Of a stretch of 64,000 nt of DNA, positions 16,648 through 27,968 are shown piece after piece. Position numbers and translations under genes: made by a program. This DNA is from Jongsikchunia kroppenstedtii DSM 45133 (GTDB taxonomy: Bacteria; Actinomycetota; Actinomycetes; Mycobacteriales; Mycobacteriaceae). Location: NCBI RefSeq assembly GCF_000380485.1, contig NZ_AQYG01000046.1, forward strand, positions 173,703 to 237,702, in the 5' to 3' direction. Position 1 is the first letter of the stretch. Each line of letters begins with the position of its first letter. The notes below the pieces were generated by a model. The model saw only the letters and a program-made list of their open reading frames with translations. It was not told the origin of the DNA and did not search any database.

Positions 16648-16920
16648 TCAGCCGCGATCGAGATGCGCCGCCGCCTCGCGGTAGCCGCCGACGGGCGGCG
16701 CCGCGTCGGGTGCATAGATCGAGTACACGACCCCGGCCGGGAACGCGTCGGAGGACAGCAGCCGCAACGGGATCGTCTCGCCGTCATCGAACAGCCGCAG
16801 CCCATGACCCACCACGATCGGGTGGATCAGCAGGTGCAGTTCGTCGACCAGACGGGCCCGGAGCAACTGGCGCACCACCGACACCGAACCGCTCAGCGCG
16901 ATGTGGCCGCCGTCGGTAAC
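16648..16920 (-). pseudogene. C-terminal remnant of a dihydrofolate-reductase/RibD_C-like protein
   Basis: The frame reads G-G-H-I-A-L-S-G-S-V-S-V-V-R-Q-L-L, then L-V-D-E-L-H-L-L-I-H-P-I-V-V-G-H-G, R-L-F-D-D-G and a C-terminal V-V-Y-S-I-Y. This is the last third of DHFR-like RibD_C proteins, which are normally about 180-200 residues. The N-terminal two thirds (substrate and NADPH-binding strands) are absent, and upstream sequence in frame does not resemble the family. The divergent Ada-AlkA gene starts 65 bp beyond. It is best read as a 5'-truncated remnant; translation from GTG 16884 would give 78 residues. Confidence 0.6.
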
Positions 16921-16984
16921 CTGCGGCGATGGCCGTGTCCGAAAACCGCTAGCTCCCCCGCCTTCGTCCTGTCACGATTGTCGA

Positions 16985-18454
16985 GTGGCACCGATAAAGC
17001 ACATCACTGCAACGGAATTGGATTTCGATTCCTGCTATCGCGCTCTGCAGGCACACGATCGCAGGTTCGATGGACAATTCTTCGCGGCGGTGCACACCAC
17101 CGGAATCTATTGCCGCCCGTCGTGCCCGGTGGTCCCGCCCAAACCGCAGAACGTCTCGTTCGTGCTCACCGCCGCGACCGCGATCACAGCCGGCTATCGC
17201 GCGTGCCGACGCTGCCTTCCCGACGCGGTGCCCGGCTCGCCGCGATGGAACACCCGGGCCGACACCGCGTCGCGGGCGATGCGACTGATCCAGGACGGGT
17301 TGGTCGATCGCGGCGGCGTCACCGAACTCGCTGGCGTGCTGGGCTATTCGCCCCGGCAGCTGAATCGCATCATGACCGACGAACTCGGCGCCGGCCCGCT
17401 GGCCTTGGCGAAGGGCAACCGCACCACCACCGCGCGACTGCTGCTGCAGACAACCGAGCTATCGGTCGCCGACGTGGCGTTCGCCGCCGGCTTCGGCAGC
17501 GTCCGCCAGTTCAACGATTCGATCCGCGACACCTTCGCCTGCACCCCCACCGAGCTGCGGTCTCGGGCGCGCAATCGGCCGACTACCGACGAGCTGACGT
17601 TGAATCTGCCTGTCCGCCAGCCGTTTTCCGCATCGTGGCTGCGCCGGTTCCTGTCCGGACACGCTATCGCCGGACTCGAGGAGGTCGACGACGCGGGTCG
17701 CTACCGCCGCACGATGCGGCTGCCGCACGGCCCCGCGATCATCGAGATCGGGCTGTCCGACGACACCGTCGCCGCGACTCTCCGGCTGCACGATCTGCGA
17801 GACCTCGGGGCTGCGGTCTCCCGGATTCGGCGGCTGCTCGACCTCGACGCCGACCTTGCCGCCGCCGAAGACGCCCTCCGCGCCGACCGTCGACTGCGAC
17901 CGCTGGTGGCCCGGGGTTCGGGCATCCGACTGCCCGGCAGCCACGACCCCTGGGAGCTGTTGCTGCGCACCATGATCGGCCAACAGATCTCCCTCGCCGC
18001 CGCCCGCACGCATGGCGCCCGGCTGGTGGCGGCGCTCGGCGACCAGATCGCGGACGACCGCGGCAAGCTGCATCACCTCTTCCCGACCCCCGCCCAGGTC
18101 GCCGAGCACGGCGCGGACGTATCGTCCGGGCCGCGCCGCCGCATCGACGCAATCTGCCGCGTCGCAAGCGAATTCGACGGGCTCGCCATCCATTCCGGCC
18201 GCGACTACCACGAACTCGTCGCCGATCTCCAGGAGCTGCCCGGCGTGGGCCGATGGACTGCCGAGTACGTCGCGATGCGTTCCGTCGGCCATCCCGACAC
18301 CCTGCTCGACACCGACCTCGTCGTGCGCCGAAGCGCGGAACGACTGGGGCTGGACCTGCGTGACAGCGGGCGCTGGGCACCCTGGCGGTCGTATCTGACG
18401 ATGCTGCTGTGGCACGACGAACTACGCCGGACCGAGCCGCTGCTCGCCGCCTGA
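16985..18454 (+). CDS. alkA: bifunctional Ada-type regulator / AlkA 3-methyladenine DNA glycosylase
   Basis: A 489-residue fusion acting in alkylation repair. Residues 1-80 form the Ada metal-binding domain with Cys43, Cys47, Cys74 and Cys77 (Y-C-R-P-S-C and A-C-R-R-C). An AraC-type helix-turn-helix follows at about 90-200, ending A-C-T-P-T-E-L-R. An AlkA N-terminal domain follows and then the HhH-GPD glycosylase with L-P-G-V-G-R-W-T-A-E-Y and the catalytic Asp in L-L-D-T-D-L-V. The Ada C-terminal O6-methylguanine methyltransferase domain is absent, as in other actinobacterial Ada-AlkA fusions. It should sense phosphotriester methylation and excise alkylated bases. The start is GTG 16985. Confidence 0.9.
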   Translation: MAPIKHITATELDFDSCYRALQAHDRRFDGQFFAAVHTTGIYCRPSCPVVPPKPQNVSFVLTAATAITAGYRACRRCLPDAVPGSPRWNTRADTASRAMRLIQDGLVDRGGVTELAGVLGYSPRQLNRIMTDELGAGPLALAKGNRTTTARLLLQTTELSVADVAFAAGFGSVRQFNDSIRDTFACTPTELRSRARNRPTTDELTLNLPVRQPFSASWLRRFLSGHAIAGLEEVDDAGRYRRTMRLPHGPAIIEIGLSDDTVAATLRLHDLRDLGAAVSRIRRLLDLDADLAAAEDALRADRRLRPLVARGSGIRLPGSHDPWELLLRTMIGQQISLAAARTHGARLVAALGDQIADDRGKLHHLFPTPAQVAEHGADVSSGPRRRIDAICRVASEFDGLAIHSGRDYHELVADLQELPGVGRWTAEYVAMRSVGHPDTLLDTDLVVRRSAERLGLDLRDSGRWAPWRSYLTMLLWHDELRRTEPLLAA

Positions 18455-18526
18455 CGCCCGCCGTCCCAGTCGCGACTGACCAGCGCATCCGCCGAACTTG
18501 TCGGTGGCACAAGGCACTATCGCGGC

Positions 18527-19693
18527 ATGGACGTGACGACAGCGGTGATGCTCATCGCCGCCGCAGCAGTGGGCGCGGCGATCGGCTGGCTCGCGCACGC
18601 GTATCGCTCCGGCGCCGAGCTGGCCCGCGCCCGCGCCGAACTGAGCGCGATCCGTCAGCATCAGGAGGTGGTCGCGCAGGCGCTCGGCACCGCGAGCGAG
18701 GACGCGGCCCGCCGGCAATCGGGCGCGATCGGCGCACAGGTCGCCGGCATCGTCGGCCCACTGCGCGAGACGCTCGATCGAATGTCGCAGGAACTGGCAC
18801 GCACCGAACGCAACCGCGCGGCCGCGTACGCCGGCCTCACGGAGCAGGTCAGCCACATGAACGCGACGTCGCGGCAGCTCGGATCCCAGACCCAGCAGCT
18901 TGCGTCCGCGCTGCGCACGCCGCAACTACGCGGCCGCTGGGGCGAACTGCATCTCGAGCGAGTCGTCGAGCTAGCCGGCCTGTCGCGGCACTGCGACTTC
19001 TCGACCCAGGTCGACCGATCGACCGAGCAGACCGGCGACATCCGCCCCGACCTCGTCGTGCACCTGCCGGGCGACCGGCACATCGTGGTCGACGCCAAGG
19101 CGCCGCTGCAGGCCTATCTGGAAGCCACCACCGGTGACGACGGTCCGCGGCGAGACGACACGATGCGCGAGCACGCCCGTCAGGTCCGCTCCCACATCCA
19201 GAAGCTGTCGGCGAAGAAATACTGGGCGGCGTTCGACGCGGCGCCGGAGTTCGTCGTGCTGTTCCTGCCGGCCGACCCGATCCTGGAAGCCGCCTGCCGT
19301 GCCGACGACGACCTACTCGACTACGCGCTACGTCACAATGTGATTGTTGCCACCCCAACGAGTCTGGTCGGTCTGCTGCGCGCCGCCGCGCTCGGCTGGC
19401 GTCAGGAATCGCTGGCGCGGGATGCGCAGCGGATCCATGAACTCGGCCGCGAGCTGTATCGGCGCATCGGCACGGTCGACCGACATCTGGACAAGCTCGG
19501 CACCGCGTTGACCAGGTCGGTGGACGCGTTCAACGCGACCGTCGGCGCGATGGAGACGCGGGTCGGCGTGACCGCGCGACGGCTGGCCGAGCTGGATGCG
19601 TTCGCCGGCACCGAAAACGGACAAGATTCGCCATCGGAAATCACTCATCGCCCTCGAGAGATACGAAACGACAACATCTCGGCGTTGCCGTAG
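18527..19693 (+). CDS. rmuC: DNA recombination protein RmuC homologue
   Basis: A 388-residue RmuC family protein. It has one N-terminal membrane helix (residues 5-25), a long coiled coil (about 30-130), and the RmuC nuclease-like core from about residue 140 with R-G-R-W-G-E-L-H-L-E-R, R-P-D-L-V-V-H-L-P, V-V-D-A-K-A-P-L and V-V-L-F-L-P-A-D. RmuC limits inversions at short inverted repeats and has a PD-(D/E)XK-like fold. A clear intrinsic terminator follows the stop. Confidence 0.88.
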   Translation: MDVTTAVMLIAAAAVGAAIGWLAHAYRSGAELARARAELSAIRQHQEVVAQALGTASEDAARRQSGAIGAQVAGIVGPLRETLDRMSQELARTERNRAAAYAGLTEQVSHMNATSRQLGSQTQQLASALRTPQLRGRWGELHLERVVELAGLSRHCDFSTQVDRSTEQTGDIRPDLVVHLPGDRHIVVDAKAPLQAYLEATTGDDGPRRDDTMREHARQVRSHIQKLSAKKYWAAFDAAPEFVVLFLPADPILEAACRADDDLLDYALRHNVIVATPTSLVGLLRAAALGWRQESLARDAQRIHELGRELYRRIGTVDRHLDKLGTALTRSVDAFNATVGAMETRVGVTARRLAELDAFAGTENGQDSPSEITHRPREIRNDNISALP

Positions 19694-19713
19694 AACCGCT
19701 GCGCGGTTTTCTC
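19694..19713 (+). terminator. intrinsic terminator of rmuC
   Basis: Directly after the rmuC stop, AACCGC-TGC-GCGGTT forms a 6-bp stem followed by TTCTC. It is a compact Rho-independent terminator. Confidence 0.6.
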
Positions 19714-19737
19714 AGGGTCTACCGGTACCTTTTAGGG

Positions 19738-20844
19738 GTGATTCTTGGTCAGCGGTCTCGTTCGAGCGTTCCACTCGACGAGCAATCAGTGCTGCCGACG
19801 ACGCCGGGCATCCCGTGGTGGGGCGCGGTGCTGTTCGCCGGTGGACTGACCGCTGTCGGCGCCATGATCGATACCAGTGGCAGCACGGACCTGGGCGGAA
19901 TGTTCAAGTTCCTGTTCGTCGTCGGAGTCCTCGGCGCCGTCCTGCTCGTCCGCAATCGCGCGCTGTTCACCGCGGCGGCGCAGCCGCCCCTGCTGATGGT
20001 CGTGATCGGCGGGATCGCGTTGTATTTCGCGCAGTCCGGCCAGCACAAGTCGGGCCTCAAGCAGATCGCGCTGCAGGTCGTGATCCCGATCGCCAAGATG
20101 TTCCCGATGATGGCCTGGACGTTCGTGCTCGTTGTCGCGATCGCGCTCGGTCGCTACTACCTCAGCCGCCGGACGCATCCGTTCGCCGGCGGAAGTCACG
20201 CCGACACCGGCAGCCGCAAGACCACCCGCAGCCAGGCCGCGCGCGACAAGGCCAAGGCCCGCCGCGAAGAGCGGGCCACGGCGACGCGACGCGTGCGCGA
20301 CGAACCGGCCAAGGTCGGCGCTGTCACGGCGGCCGCGCCGGTCGGCGCCGGTGCCGGCGCAACCCGCCACAACACCCGCCAGCGTCCCGCGGCCGATGCG
20401 ACGACGCGTCGCTCGGCCGCCGAGAAACCGCGTCGGGCAGCTCAGCCTGGCGATCGCAGTCGGGTCCCGGTCGACCGTCACGGTGAGCCGCCGGTCCGTT
20501 CTCGCTCGGCCGATGCCACACGCGCCGCCCGCCGCGAGCATCCCGCCGATCTGCCGCCGCGTTCGCGCGCGGCCGCTCCCCGACCGTCCCGCGACACCGG
20601 TCGCTACGACGTCCCCGGCCGCCGTGCCTCCGAGTCCCGGTACTCACAGCGATCAACCGAATCGCCGCGGCCCGGCCGCGAGATGCGTGATCGCGAGCCC
20701 TATGGCGACCCGCGTCGGCGTGACGATGCCCGCCGGGCCGCTTCGCGCCGGGAGGGCTTCACCGATCCCCGCGCGGGCGAGGCACGGCACCGCGACTCGG
20801 ATGTGCCCGCACACCCGTCGCCGCGGGTCCGCTACCGCGACTGA
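19738..20844 (+). CDS. DUF6542 membrane protein with long basic C-terminal tail
   Basis: A 368-residue protein in the position of M. tuberculosis Rv1111c. Residues 25-145 hold about four hydrophobic helices (P-G-I-P-W-W-G-A-V-L-F-A-G at the first). From about residue 155 to the end is a long, low-complexity Arg/Ala/Pro/Ser/Asp tail that should be cytoplasmic and disordered, with very high charge. The start is GTG 19738. It converges on ispH with a 3-bp gap. Function unknown; the tail suggests binding to nucleic acid or to acidic partners. Confidence 0.8.
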   Translation: MILGQRSRSSVPLDEQSVLPTTPGIPWWGAVLFAGGLTAVGAMIDTSGSTDLGGMFKFLFVVGVLGAVLLVRNRALFTAAAQPPLLMVVIGGIALYFAQSGQHKSGLKQIALQVVIPIAKMFPMMAWTFVLVVAIALGRYYLSRRTHPFAGGSHADTGSRKTTRSQAARDKAKARREERATATRRVRDEPAKVGAVTAAAPVGAGAGATRHNTRQRPAADATTRRSAAEKPRRAAQPGDRSRVPVDRHGEPPVRSRSADATRAARREHPADLPPRSRAAAPRPSRDTGRYDVPGRRASESRYSQRSTESPRPGREMRDREPYGDPRRRDDARRAASRREGFTDPRAGEARHRDSDVPAHPSPRVRYRD

Positions 20845-20847
20845 ATC

Positions 20848-21807
20848 TCAGCGATCGGTGCGCGCCGCGCGCAGCTCGCGCGGCAGGGCGAACGTCAATG
20901 TCTCATTGGCCGTATTGACGGTCTCGACGGTCCCGTAACCGCGTTCGTCGAGCCAGTCGATGACGCCACGCACCAGCACCTCCGGCACCGACGCGCCCGA
21001 CGTCACGCCGACCGTCGACACATCCTCGAGCCAGCTCTCGTCGATGTCCCGGGCGTAGTCGACCAGGTATGACGAGCGGGCGCCGGCCTGCAGCGCCACC
21101 TCGACCAGCCGCTGCGAGTTCGACGAGTTCTGCGAACCCACCACGATCACCAGATCGCACTGCGGCGCCATCGCCTTCACCGCGACCTGACGGTTCTGCG
21201 TCGCGTAGCAGATGTCGTCGCTTGGCGGATCCTGCATTTCCGGGAACTTCTCACGCAGCCGGTTGACCGTCTCCATCGTCTCGTCCACCGACAGGGTGGT
21301 CTGCGACAGCCAGATCACCTTCGACTCGTCGCGCACCGACACCGATTCGACGGCATCCGGGCCGTCGACCAGCTGAACGTGCTCAGGCGCCTCACCGGCG
21401 GTCCCCTCGACCTCCTCGTGGCCCTCGTGGCCGATGAGGAGGATGTCGAAGTCGTCCCGAGCGAATCGCTTGGCCTCCTGGTGCACCTTAGTCACCAGCG
21501 GGCAGGTGGCATCGATCGTGTGCAGCGAACGCGCCGCGGCCGACTCGTGGACCATCGGCGACACCCCGTGCGCCGAGAAGACGACGACCGCGCCCTCGGG
21601 TACCTCGTCCGTCTCGTCGACGAAGATCGCGCCCCGCTCGGTCAGCGTGTCGACCACGTGACGGTTGTGCACGATCTCCTTGCGGACGTAGACCGGCGCC
21701 CCGTGCTTGTCGAGCGCGCGCTCGACGGTCTCCACGGCACGATCGACGCCGGCGCAGTAGCCGCGCGGCTCGGCGAGGAGGACTCGTTTGGTTTGGGCGA
21801 CAGTCAT
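20848..21807 (-). CDS. ispH: 4-hydroxy-3-methylbut-2-enyl diphosphate reductase
   Basis: A 319-residue IspH (LytB), the last enzyme of the MEP isoprenoid pathway, making IPP and DMAPP. The three cluster cysteines are in [16 protein letters not shown] and [11 protein letters not shown]; the active-site His and Glu-rich segments are in place. ATG 21807 is preferred over an upstream in-frame start, which would add a His-rich stretch unlike the family. It is divergent from the lipid-droplet protein gene. Gene order matches M. tuberculosis Rv1110 (lytB2). Confidence 0.96.
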   Translation of the reverse strand: MTVAQTKRVLLAEPRGYCAGVDRAVETVERALDKHGAPVYVRKEIVHNRHVVDTLTERGAIFVDETDEVPEGAVVVFSAHGVSPMVHESAAARSLHTIDATCPLVTKVHQEAKRFARDDFDILLIGHEGHEEVEGTAGEAPEHVQLVDGPDAVESVSVRDESKVIWLSQTTLSVDETMETVNRLREKFPEMQDPPSDDICYATQNRQVAVKAMAPQCDLVIVVGSQNSSNSQRLVEVALQAGARSSYLVDYARDIDESWLEDVSTVGVTSGASVPEVLVRGVIDWLDERGYGTVETVNTANETLTFALPRELRAARTDR

Positions 21808-21852
21808 GCCCCCAGCGTAGCGATGGTGGTGGTGATAAGGCACAGTTGACGC

Positions 21853-22650
21853 ATGGACCGACCCCCGTATCCCGTACGCGTCGCTGCCGGCATCGTCGTC
21901 ACAGTCCTGGAGGAGACGCGCAAGCTCCCGATGGCAGCCATCACGCTGCCGATGACGGCGATCAGCAACACGGTGTCGGCTGCGATGAAGCTGCAGCAGA
22001 ACATCGCCGAAATGGCGATCAAGGGCGATGAGGTCTTCGACACCCTGATCCCCGCCACCGACGAGCAGCCGGCCTGGGCCACGTTCGACGAGGACGACGA
22101 TCTACCCAGCGATGAGGCCGTCCTCGGACAGCTCAACGCGATGAGCGCGAAGCTCGCCGCCACCCCGAAGCCGACGCCCACGACCGAGCCCGCCGATGAC
22201 TCGGCTCCGGAACCGGAAGCGCCGACCGACAAGCCTGCACCGGCGAAAAAGGCCGCCGCGAAGAAGGCCGCGCCGGCCAAGAAGGCACCCGCCAAGAAGG
22301 CTGCGGCAAAGAAAGCTGCCCCGGCCAAGAAGGCCGCATCGAAGCCCGCTGACGACGACGCCGACACGGCGTCGAGTGCCGGACCGGGCACCGGCCGCTT
22401 CGCGCTCTACAGCTCCGCGCCGGATCTTCCCGACGCCAAGCCCACCCCGGCGGCCCCGGCCGGCGACGCGCCCGAGGCCGCCCAGCTGATCGACTACGAC
22501 ACGCTCACCCTCGCGCAGCTGCGGGCGAAACTGAAGGCTGTTCCGGCCGACGATTACCCGGCTCTGGCCGAGTACGAGCGCCGCACCAAGAACCGGGCGC
22601 CGTTCGTCACCATGCTGGACAACCGGATCGCGGCAGCCAGCAAGAAGTGA
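21853..22650 (+). CDS. lipid-droplet-associated histone H1-like protein (MLDS-type)
   Basis: A 265-residue two-part protein. The N-terminal 60 residues ([25 protein letters not shown] and [14 protein letters not shown]) match the amphipathic domain of the major lipid-droplet protein of Rhodococcus. Residues about 128-160 are a histone H1-like Lys/Ala/Pro repeat (units such as A-K-K-A-A-P). A short C-terminal domain ([14 protein letters not shown]) follows. Rhodococcus MLDS coats droplets and binds genomic DNA; a similar role is inferred. The stop overlaps the xseA GTG start (GTGA), so it is co-translated with the exonuclease VII genes. Confidence 0.82.
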   Translation: MDRPPYPVRVAAGIVVTVLEETRKLPMAAITLPMTAISNTVSAAMKLQQNIAEMAIKGDEVFDTLIPATDEQPAWATFDEDDDLPSDEAVLGQLNAMSAKLAATPKPTPTTEPADDSAPEPEAPTDKPAPAKKAAAKKAAPAKKAPAKKAAAKKAAPAKKAASKPADDDADTASSAGPGTGRFALYSSAPDLPDAKPTPAAPAGDAPEAAQLIDYDTLTLAQLRAKLKAVPADDYPALAEYERRTKNRAPFVTMLDNRIAAASKK

Positions 22651-23894
22651 CAACAGATTCGGCGGCCGGCGGGAACTCGGCCGAGAATCCCTGGCCGGTC
22701 CGGTCGGTCAGTACCAAGATCGCCGACTGGGTGCACCGCCTCGGTCAAGTATGGGTCGAGGGTCAGCTGACGCAGATCAATCGCCGGTCGGGCACGCGCA
22801 CGACATTCATGACGCTGCGCGATCCGTCGGCCGATATCTCCCTGACCATCACCTGCGATCCCCAGCTGCTCGAACGCGCCAGCGTGCCGCTCACCGAGGG
22901 CAGTCGCGTGGTGGTGCTCGGCAAGCCGAGCTTCTACACCGGGCGCGGCACGTTGTCGTTGCGGGTCACCGACATTCGCGCGGTCGGCATCGGCGAACTG
23001 CTCGCCCGACTGGAGCGCCTGCGTCAGCTGCTGCACGCCGAGGGCCTGTTCGACCCACGCCGCAAACGGCCGCTGCCGTTCCTGCCCAAGTCAATCGGGC
23101 TGATCACGGCCCGGGCCAGCGCCGCCGAACGCGACGTCCTAGCGGTCGCGCAGAGCCGTTGGCCGGCAGTTCATTTCACCGTCCGGCACGCACCGGTGCA
23201 GGGCCCCACCGCGGTGCCGACGATCCTCGGCCAGCTCGAACGCCTCGACGCCGACCCGGATGTCGAGGTCATCGTCCTGGCCCGGGGCGGCGGCAGCGTC
23301 GAGGACCTGCTGCCCTTCTCCGACGAATCACTGCTGCGCGCGGTCGCGGCCGCGACGACGCCGGTCGTCAGCGCGATCGGCCACGAACCCGATCAGCCGC
23401 TCCTCGACCTGGTCGCCGACCTGCGCGCCGCTACGCCGACCGATGCCGCCAAGCGGATCGTGCCGGATGTGGCCGCCGAGCTGGCGCAGGTGACCCAGCT
23501 GCGGGCGAGAAGTGCTCAGGCACTGCGCAATTGGGTCGTGCGCGAGGAACGCGCGCTGGCGTCGCTGCGCGATCGCCCGGCGCTGGCCGATCCGCTGCGG
23601 ATGGTGAATCAACGACACGACGAGATCGACCGGGCATTGGCCGACCTGCATCGTGACATGCGCCGGCTCATCGACCGTGAGGATCAGCGGATCGAACACC
23701 TTGCGGCACAGCTGAAGTCGCTGGGCCCGGCACAGACGCTGGCTCGCGGATACGCGGTGGTGCAGCGAATACCGGGCGAGAACGCCGATCCCGAAGTGGT
23801 GCGCAGCATCGATGACATGCCGATCGGATCCCAGCTGCGGATCCGGGTGGGCGACGGGGCGACCAAGGCCGCAGTGATGGGAGTGGAGAAATGA
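22647..23894 (+). CDS. xseA: exodeoxyribonuclease VII large subunit
   Basis: A 415-residue XseA. It has the N-terminal OB-fold ([17 protein letters not shown]) and the catalytic region with [30 protein letters not shown] and I-G-H-E-P-D. A coiled-coil C-terminal half follows, ending L-A-R-G-Y-A-V-V. It degrades single-stranded DNA as an XseA-XseB complex. GTG 22647 overlaps the preceding stop, and its stop overlaps the xseB ATG, so three genes are coupled. Confidence 0.95.
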   Translation: MTTDSAAGGNSAENPWPVRSVSTKIADWVHRLGQVWVEGQLTQINRRSGTRTTFMTLRDPSADISLTITCDPQLLERASVPLTEGSRVVVLGKPSFYTGRGTLSLRVTDIRAVGIGELLARLERLRQLLHAEGLFDPRRKRPLPFLPKSIGLITARASAAERDVLAVAQSRWPAVHFTVRHAPVQGPTAVPTILGQLERLDADPDVEVIVLARGGGSVEDLLPFSDESLLRAVAAATTPVVSAIGHEPDQPLLDLVADLRAATPTDAAKRIVPDVAAELAQVTQLRARSAQALRNWVVREERALASLRDRPALADPLRMVNQRHDEIDRALADLHRDMRRLIDREDQRIEHLAAQLKSLGPAQTLARGYAVVQRIPGENADPEVVRSIDDMPIGSQLRIRVGDGATKAAVMGVEK

Positions 23895-24136
23895 CCGACC
23901 GCACGACGGACGACGGGACTGACGTCGCGACCCTCGGATACGAGCAGGCCCGCGACGAATTGCTGTCGGTGGTACGGGTTCTCGAGGGCGGCGGACTCGA
24001 CCTGGACGAGTCGCTACGCCTGTGGGAGCGGGGCGAACAGCTGGCCCGTCGCTGCGAGGAGCATCTGGCCGGCGCCCGCGAGCGCATCGAGGCCGCGCTC
24101 GACGACGACGAGGATTTCGACGACGAGGACGACTAG
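23891..24136 (+). CDS. xseB: exodeoxyribonuclease VII small subunit
   Basis: An 81-residue XseB with the family core [26 protein letters not shown] and [11 protein letters not shown]. It ends in a very acidic Asp/Glu tail. ATG 23891 overlaps the xseA stop. It wraps the XseA coiled coil in the exonuclease VII complex. The last 4 bp overlap the convergent DUF4245 gene. Confidence 0.95.
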   Translation: MTDRTTDDGTDVATLGYEQARDELLSVVRVLEGGGLDLDESLRLWERGEQLARRCEEHLAGARERIEAALDDDEDFDDEDD

Positions 24137-24708
24137 CCCGTCGGCATCGGGCCGACCGCCTGCTTCGAAATCGGCTGTGTCTGCACCACGATCGTCGCGA
24201 GTCGATTGAAGTCGGCATCGGATGCCTTGCCGTACAGGCCGATCCGCACGCCATCGAGATCCGTGGTCCACGCCTTGTTGCCGTTGGCGTACGCGTAGGC
24301 GACCCACTGCCGGCCGCCGGCCATGACGGGCTGCGCTTCCTCCTGCTGGGACGTGTCCAGATAACTGACGAGGTCCGGCTCGGCCGCGTTCGTCTGACTG
24401 AGCTGCAGATACATCCCGTCGCCCGTGATGTAGCCGACGTTGCTCACGGCATCGTCGCCGATGTTTCCGGTGCGCCCCGAGTTCGGCTTCCACCCCGCCG
24501 GGTACAGCGGGTCGCGGATGGGGAACGACATCGACCGGGCATCGGCGGTCAACGCCTGATGCACCTCGAAGTTCGGGACGCTGCCCTTCTTCGCGCCGAA
24601 CGAAAGGTTGCCGGCGACCAGCGCGATCGCCACGCAGGCGACGAGCAGGACGACCAGCGTCAAGATCATGTCCCGGCTGTCCTGCAGGATCCTCGGCTTC
24701 TCACTCAC
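24133..24708 (-). CDS. DUF4245 membrane-anchored protein
   Basis: A 191-residue protein in the place of M. tuberculosis Rv1100. Residues 14-35 form one membrane helix ([12 protein letters not shown]). The extracytoplasmic DUF4245 domain contains [15 protein letters not shown] and [10 protein letters not shown]. The start is GTG 24708. The family has no known activity; conservation in mycolata suggests a cell-envelope role. It overlaps xseB tail to tail. Confidence 0.85.
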   Translation of the reverse strand: MSEKPRILQDSRDMILTLVVLLVACVAIALVAGNLSFGAKKGSVPNFEVHQALTADARSMSFPIRDPLYPAGWKPNSGRTGNIGDDAVSNVGYITGDGMYLQLSQTNAAEPDLVSYLDTSQQEEAQPVMAGGRQWVAYAYANGNKAWTTDLDGVRIGLYGKASDADFNRLATIVVQTQPISKQAVGPMPTG

Positions 24709-24750
24709 TGCGCCGATTATTCCAGCCGCCGCGGAGACGGCCCGCAGCCG

Positions 24751-25110
24751 CTACTTCGTGACGGCGGCGTGCACCTCGTCGAGCTTGGCCGCCAGCGCCG
24801 GCAGCTGCTTGAGCAGCGCCAGCTCGCCCTCGAGTTCACCGAGCAGCGTCTTGACCTGACCGAGCGTCTCGGACGTCTCCGCCAGGGTCGACTTGACCTC
24901 GGTCAGCGTGCCATCGACGCTGGTCAGCGTGGAATCGACGCTGGTCAGCGTGGAATCGACGGTTGTGAGCTTCTCATCGACCGAGTGCAGCGTGCCGCTC
25001 ACCTCCTCCAGGGTCCCGTCAACCCGAGTCAGCGTCTTGTCCGCATTGCCCAGCACCTTGTCGGCGCGGCCCAGCACTTCGCCCGGGTTCATCTTCGGCA
25101 GCAGGCCCAT
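24751..25110 (-). CDS. coiled-coil protein with 7-residue repeats
   Basis: A 119-residue protein, almost entirely helical by composition. From residue 25 to 85 it repeats a 7-residue unit of the form T-L-x-x-V-D-x (T-L-T-S-V-D-S, T-L-T-E-V-K-S, T-L-A-E-T-S-E), a heptad register. The DNA mirrors this with adjacent 21-bp copies of TCGACGCTGGTCAGCGTGGAA near 24913-24955. ATG 25110 has an excellent GGAGG site. No catalytic domain is seen. It sits between DUF4245 and glpX; its role is unknown. Confidence 0.75.
   Translation of the reverse strand: MGLLPKMNPGEVLGRADKVLGNADKTLTRVDGTLEEVSGTLHSVDEKLTTVDSTLTSVDSTLTSVDGTLTEVKSTLAETSETLGQVKTLLGELEGELALLKQLPALAAKLDEVHAAVTK
24913..24957 (-). repeat. 21-bp tandem repeat inside the coiled-coil gene
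   Basis: Two near-identical 21-bp units (GACGCTGGTCAGCGTGGAATC on the plus strand) lie back to back with a third diverged copy at each side. They encode the T-L-T-S-V-D-S heptads. The unit number could vary between strains by slippage. Confidence 0.6.
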
Positions 25111-25260
25111 CGATTTCCTCCATTAGTTAATGGCACAGTCTTTGACGCAGCGGATCATAGCCAGTTATCCAGGCGACTGGATGGCAACCGCCGCATGAAA
25201 GAATGAGGCCCGAACTGCCGCGGGCCAAAGCCGGCGGCCAGAACAGGGAGGCACCACGAG

Positions 25261-26252
25261 ATGTCCGTTTCGAACCCTTCAGCTCCAGACCGCAACCTGG
25301 CCATGGAACTCGTCCGGGTCACCGAGGCCGCGGCGCTGGCCGCCGGCCGCTGGGTCGGCCGCGGCGACAAGATCGGCGGCGACGGCGCTGCCGTCGACGC
25401 GATGCGTCAGCTGCTGTCGACCGTGTCGATGCAGGGCGTCGTCGTGATCGGCGAGGGCGAGAAGGACGAAGCGCCGATGCTCTACAACGGCGAAGAAGTA
25501 GGCAACGGCGAGGGCCCCGAGGTCGACGTCGCCGTCGACCCGATCGACGGCACCACTCTGATGGCCGAGGGCCGCCCCAACTCGATCGCCGTCATCGCGG
25601 TCACCGAGCGCGGCGCCATGTTCGACCCGTCCGCCGTCTTCTACATGGAGAAGATCGCGGTCGGCCCGGAGGCCGTCGGCGTCGTCGACATCGAGGCTCC
25701 GATCGCGGACAACATCAAGCGGGTCGCCAAGGCCAAGGGCAACGACGTCTCCGACACCACCGTGATGGTCCTCGACCGTCCGCGGCATGCCGATCTCATC
25801 AAGGAGATCCGCGAGGCCGGCGCCAAGGTGCGGCTGATCTCCGACGGCGACGTCGCCGGCTGCATCGCCGCGGCGCAGCCGTCCAGCGGGGTCGACATGC
25901 TGCTCGGCGTGGGCGGCACCCCCGAGGGCATCATCACCGCCGTCGCGATGAAGTGCATGGGCGGCGAGATCCAGGGCAAGCTCTGGCCGAAGGACGAGGC
26001 CGAGCGGCAGAAGGCCATCGATGCCGGCCACGACCTGGGCCGCGTGCTGACCAACGATGTGCTGGTCACCGGCGAAAACATGTTCTTCTGCGCCACCGGC
26101 GTCACCAATGGCGATCTGCTTCGCGGGGTCGACTACCGCGCGAACGGCGCCACGACCAGCTCGCTGGTGATGCGCAGCAAGTCCGGCACGATCCGTCGTA
26201 TCGAAGGAATGCACCGGATGGAGAAGCTCCGCGAGTACAGCGCGGTGGACCT

Positions 26253-26256
<4 letters not shown>
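25261..26256 (+). CDS. glpX: class II fructose-1,6-bisphosphatase
   Basis: A 331-residue GlpX, the gluconeogenic phosphatase of actinobacteria. Lithium-sensitive phosphatase motifs are visible: [10 protein letters not shown] near residue 62, D-P-I-D-G-T-T near residue 91 and [14 protein letters not shown] near residue 222. ATG 25261 has GGGAGG upstream. Its stop overlaps the GTG of the class I fumarase (GTGA), forming a tight two-gene operon. It corresponds to M. tuberculosis Rv1099c. Confidence 0.95.
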
Positions 26257-27941
<1,685 letters not shown>

Positions 27942-27943
27942 GG

Positions 27944-27960
27944 GCCGGCACAACGCCGGC
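27944..27960 (+). terminator. GC-rich hairpin after the class I fumarase
   Basis: GCCGGC-ACAAC-GCCGGC starts 3 bp after the fumarase stop and precedes the convergent VOC gene. The stem is strong, but no T-run follows. Confidence 0.4.
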
Positions 27961-27968
27961 GGGTGGCT

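Noticed and set aside
22247..22344. Lys/Ala-rich repeat as a sign of a CRISPR or DNA repeat array
   Set aside because: The repeats are short, in frame and encode a histone H1-like tail of the lipid-droplet protein.
25203..26252. In-frame 5' extension of the class I fumarase across glpX
   Set aside because: The extension overlaps the clear glpX gene in another frame and is Arg-rich; GTG 26253 overlaps the glpX stop and starts the recognisable fumarase N-terminus.
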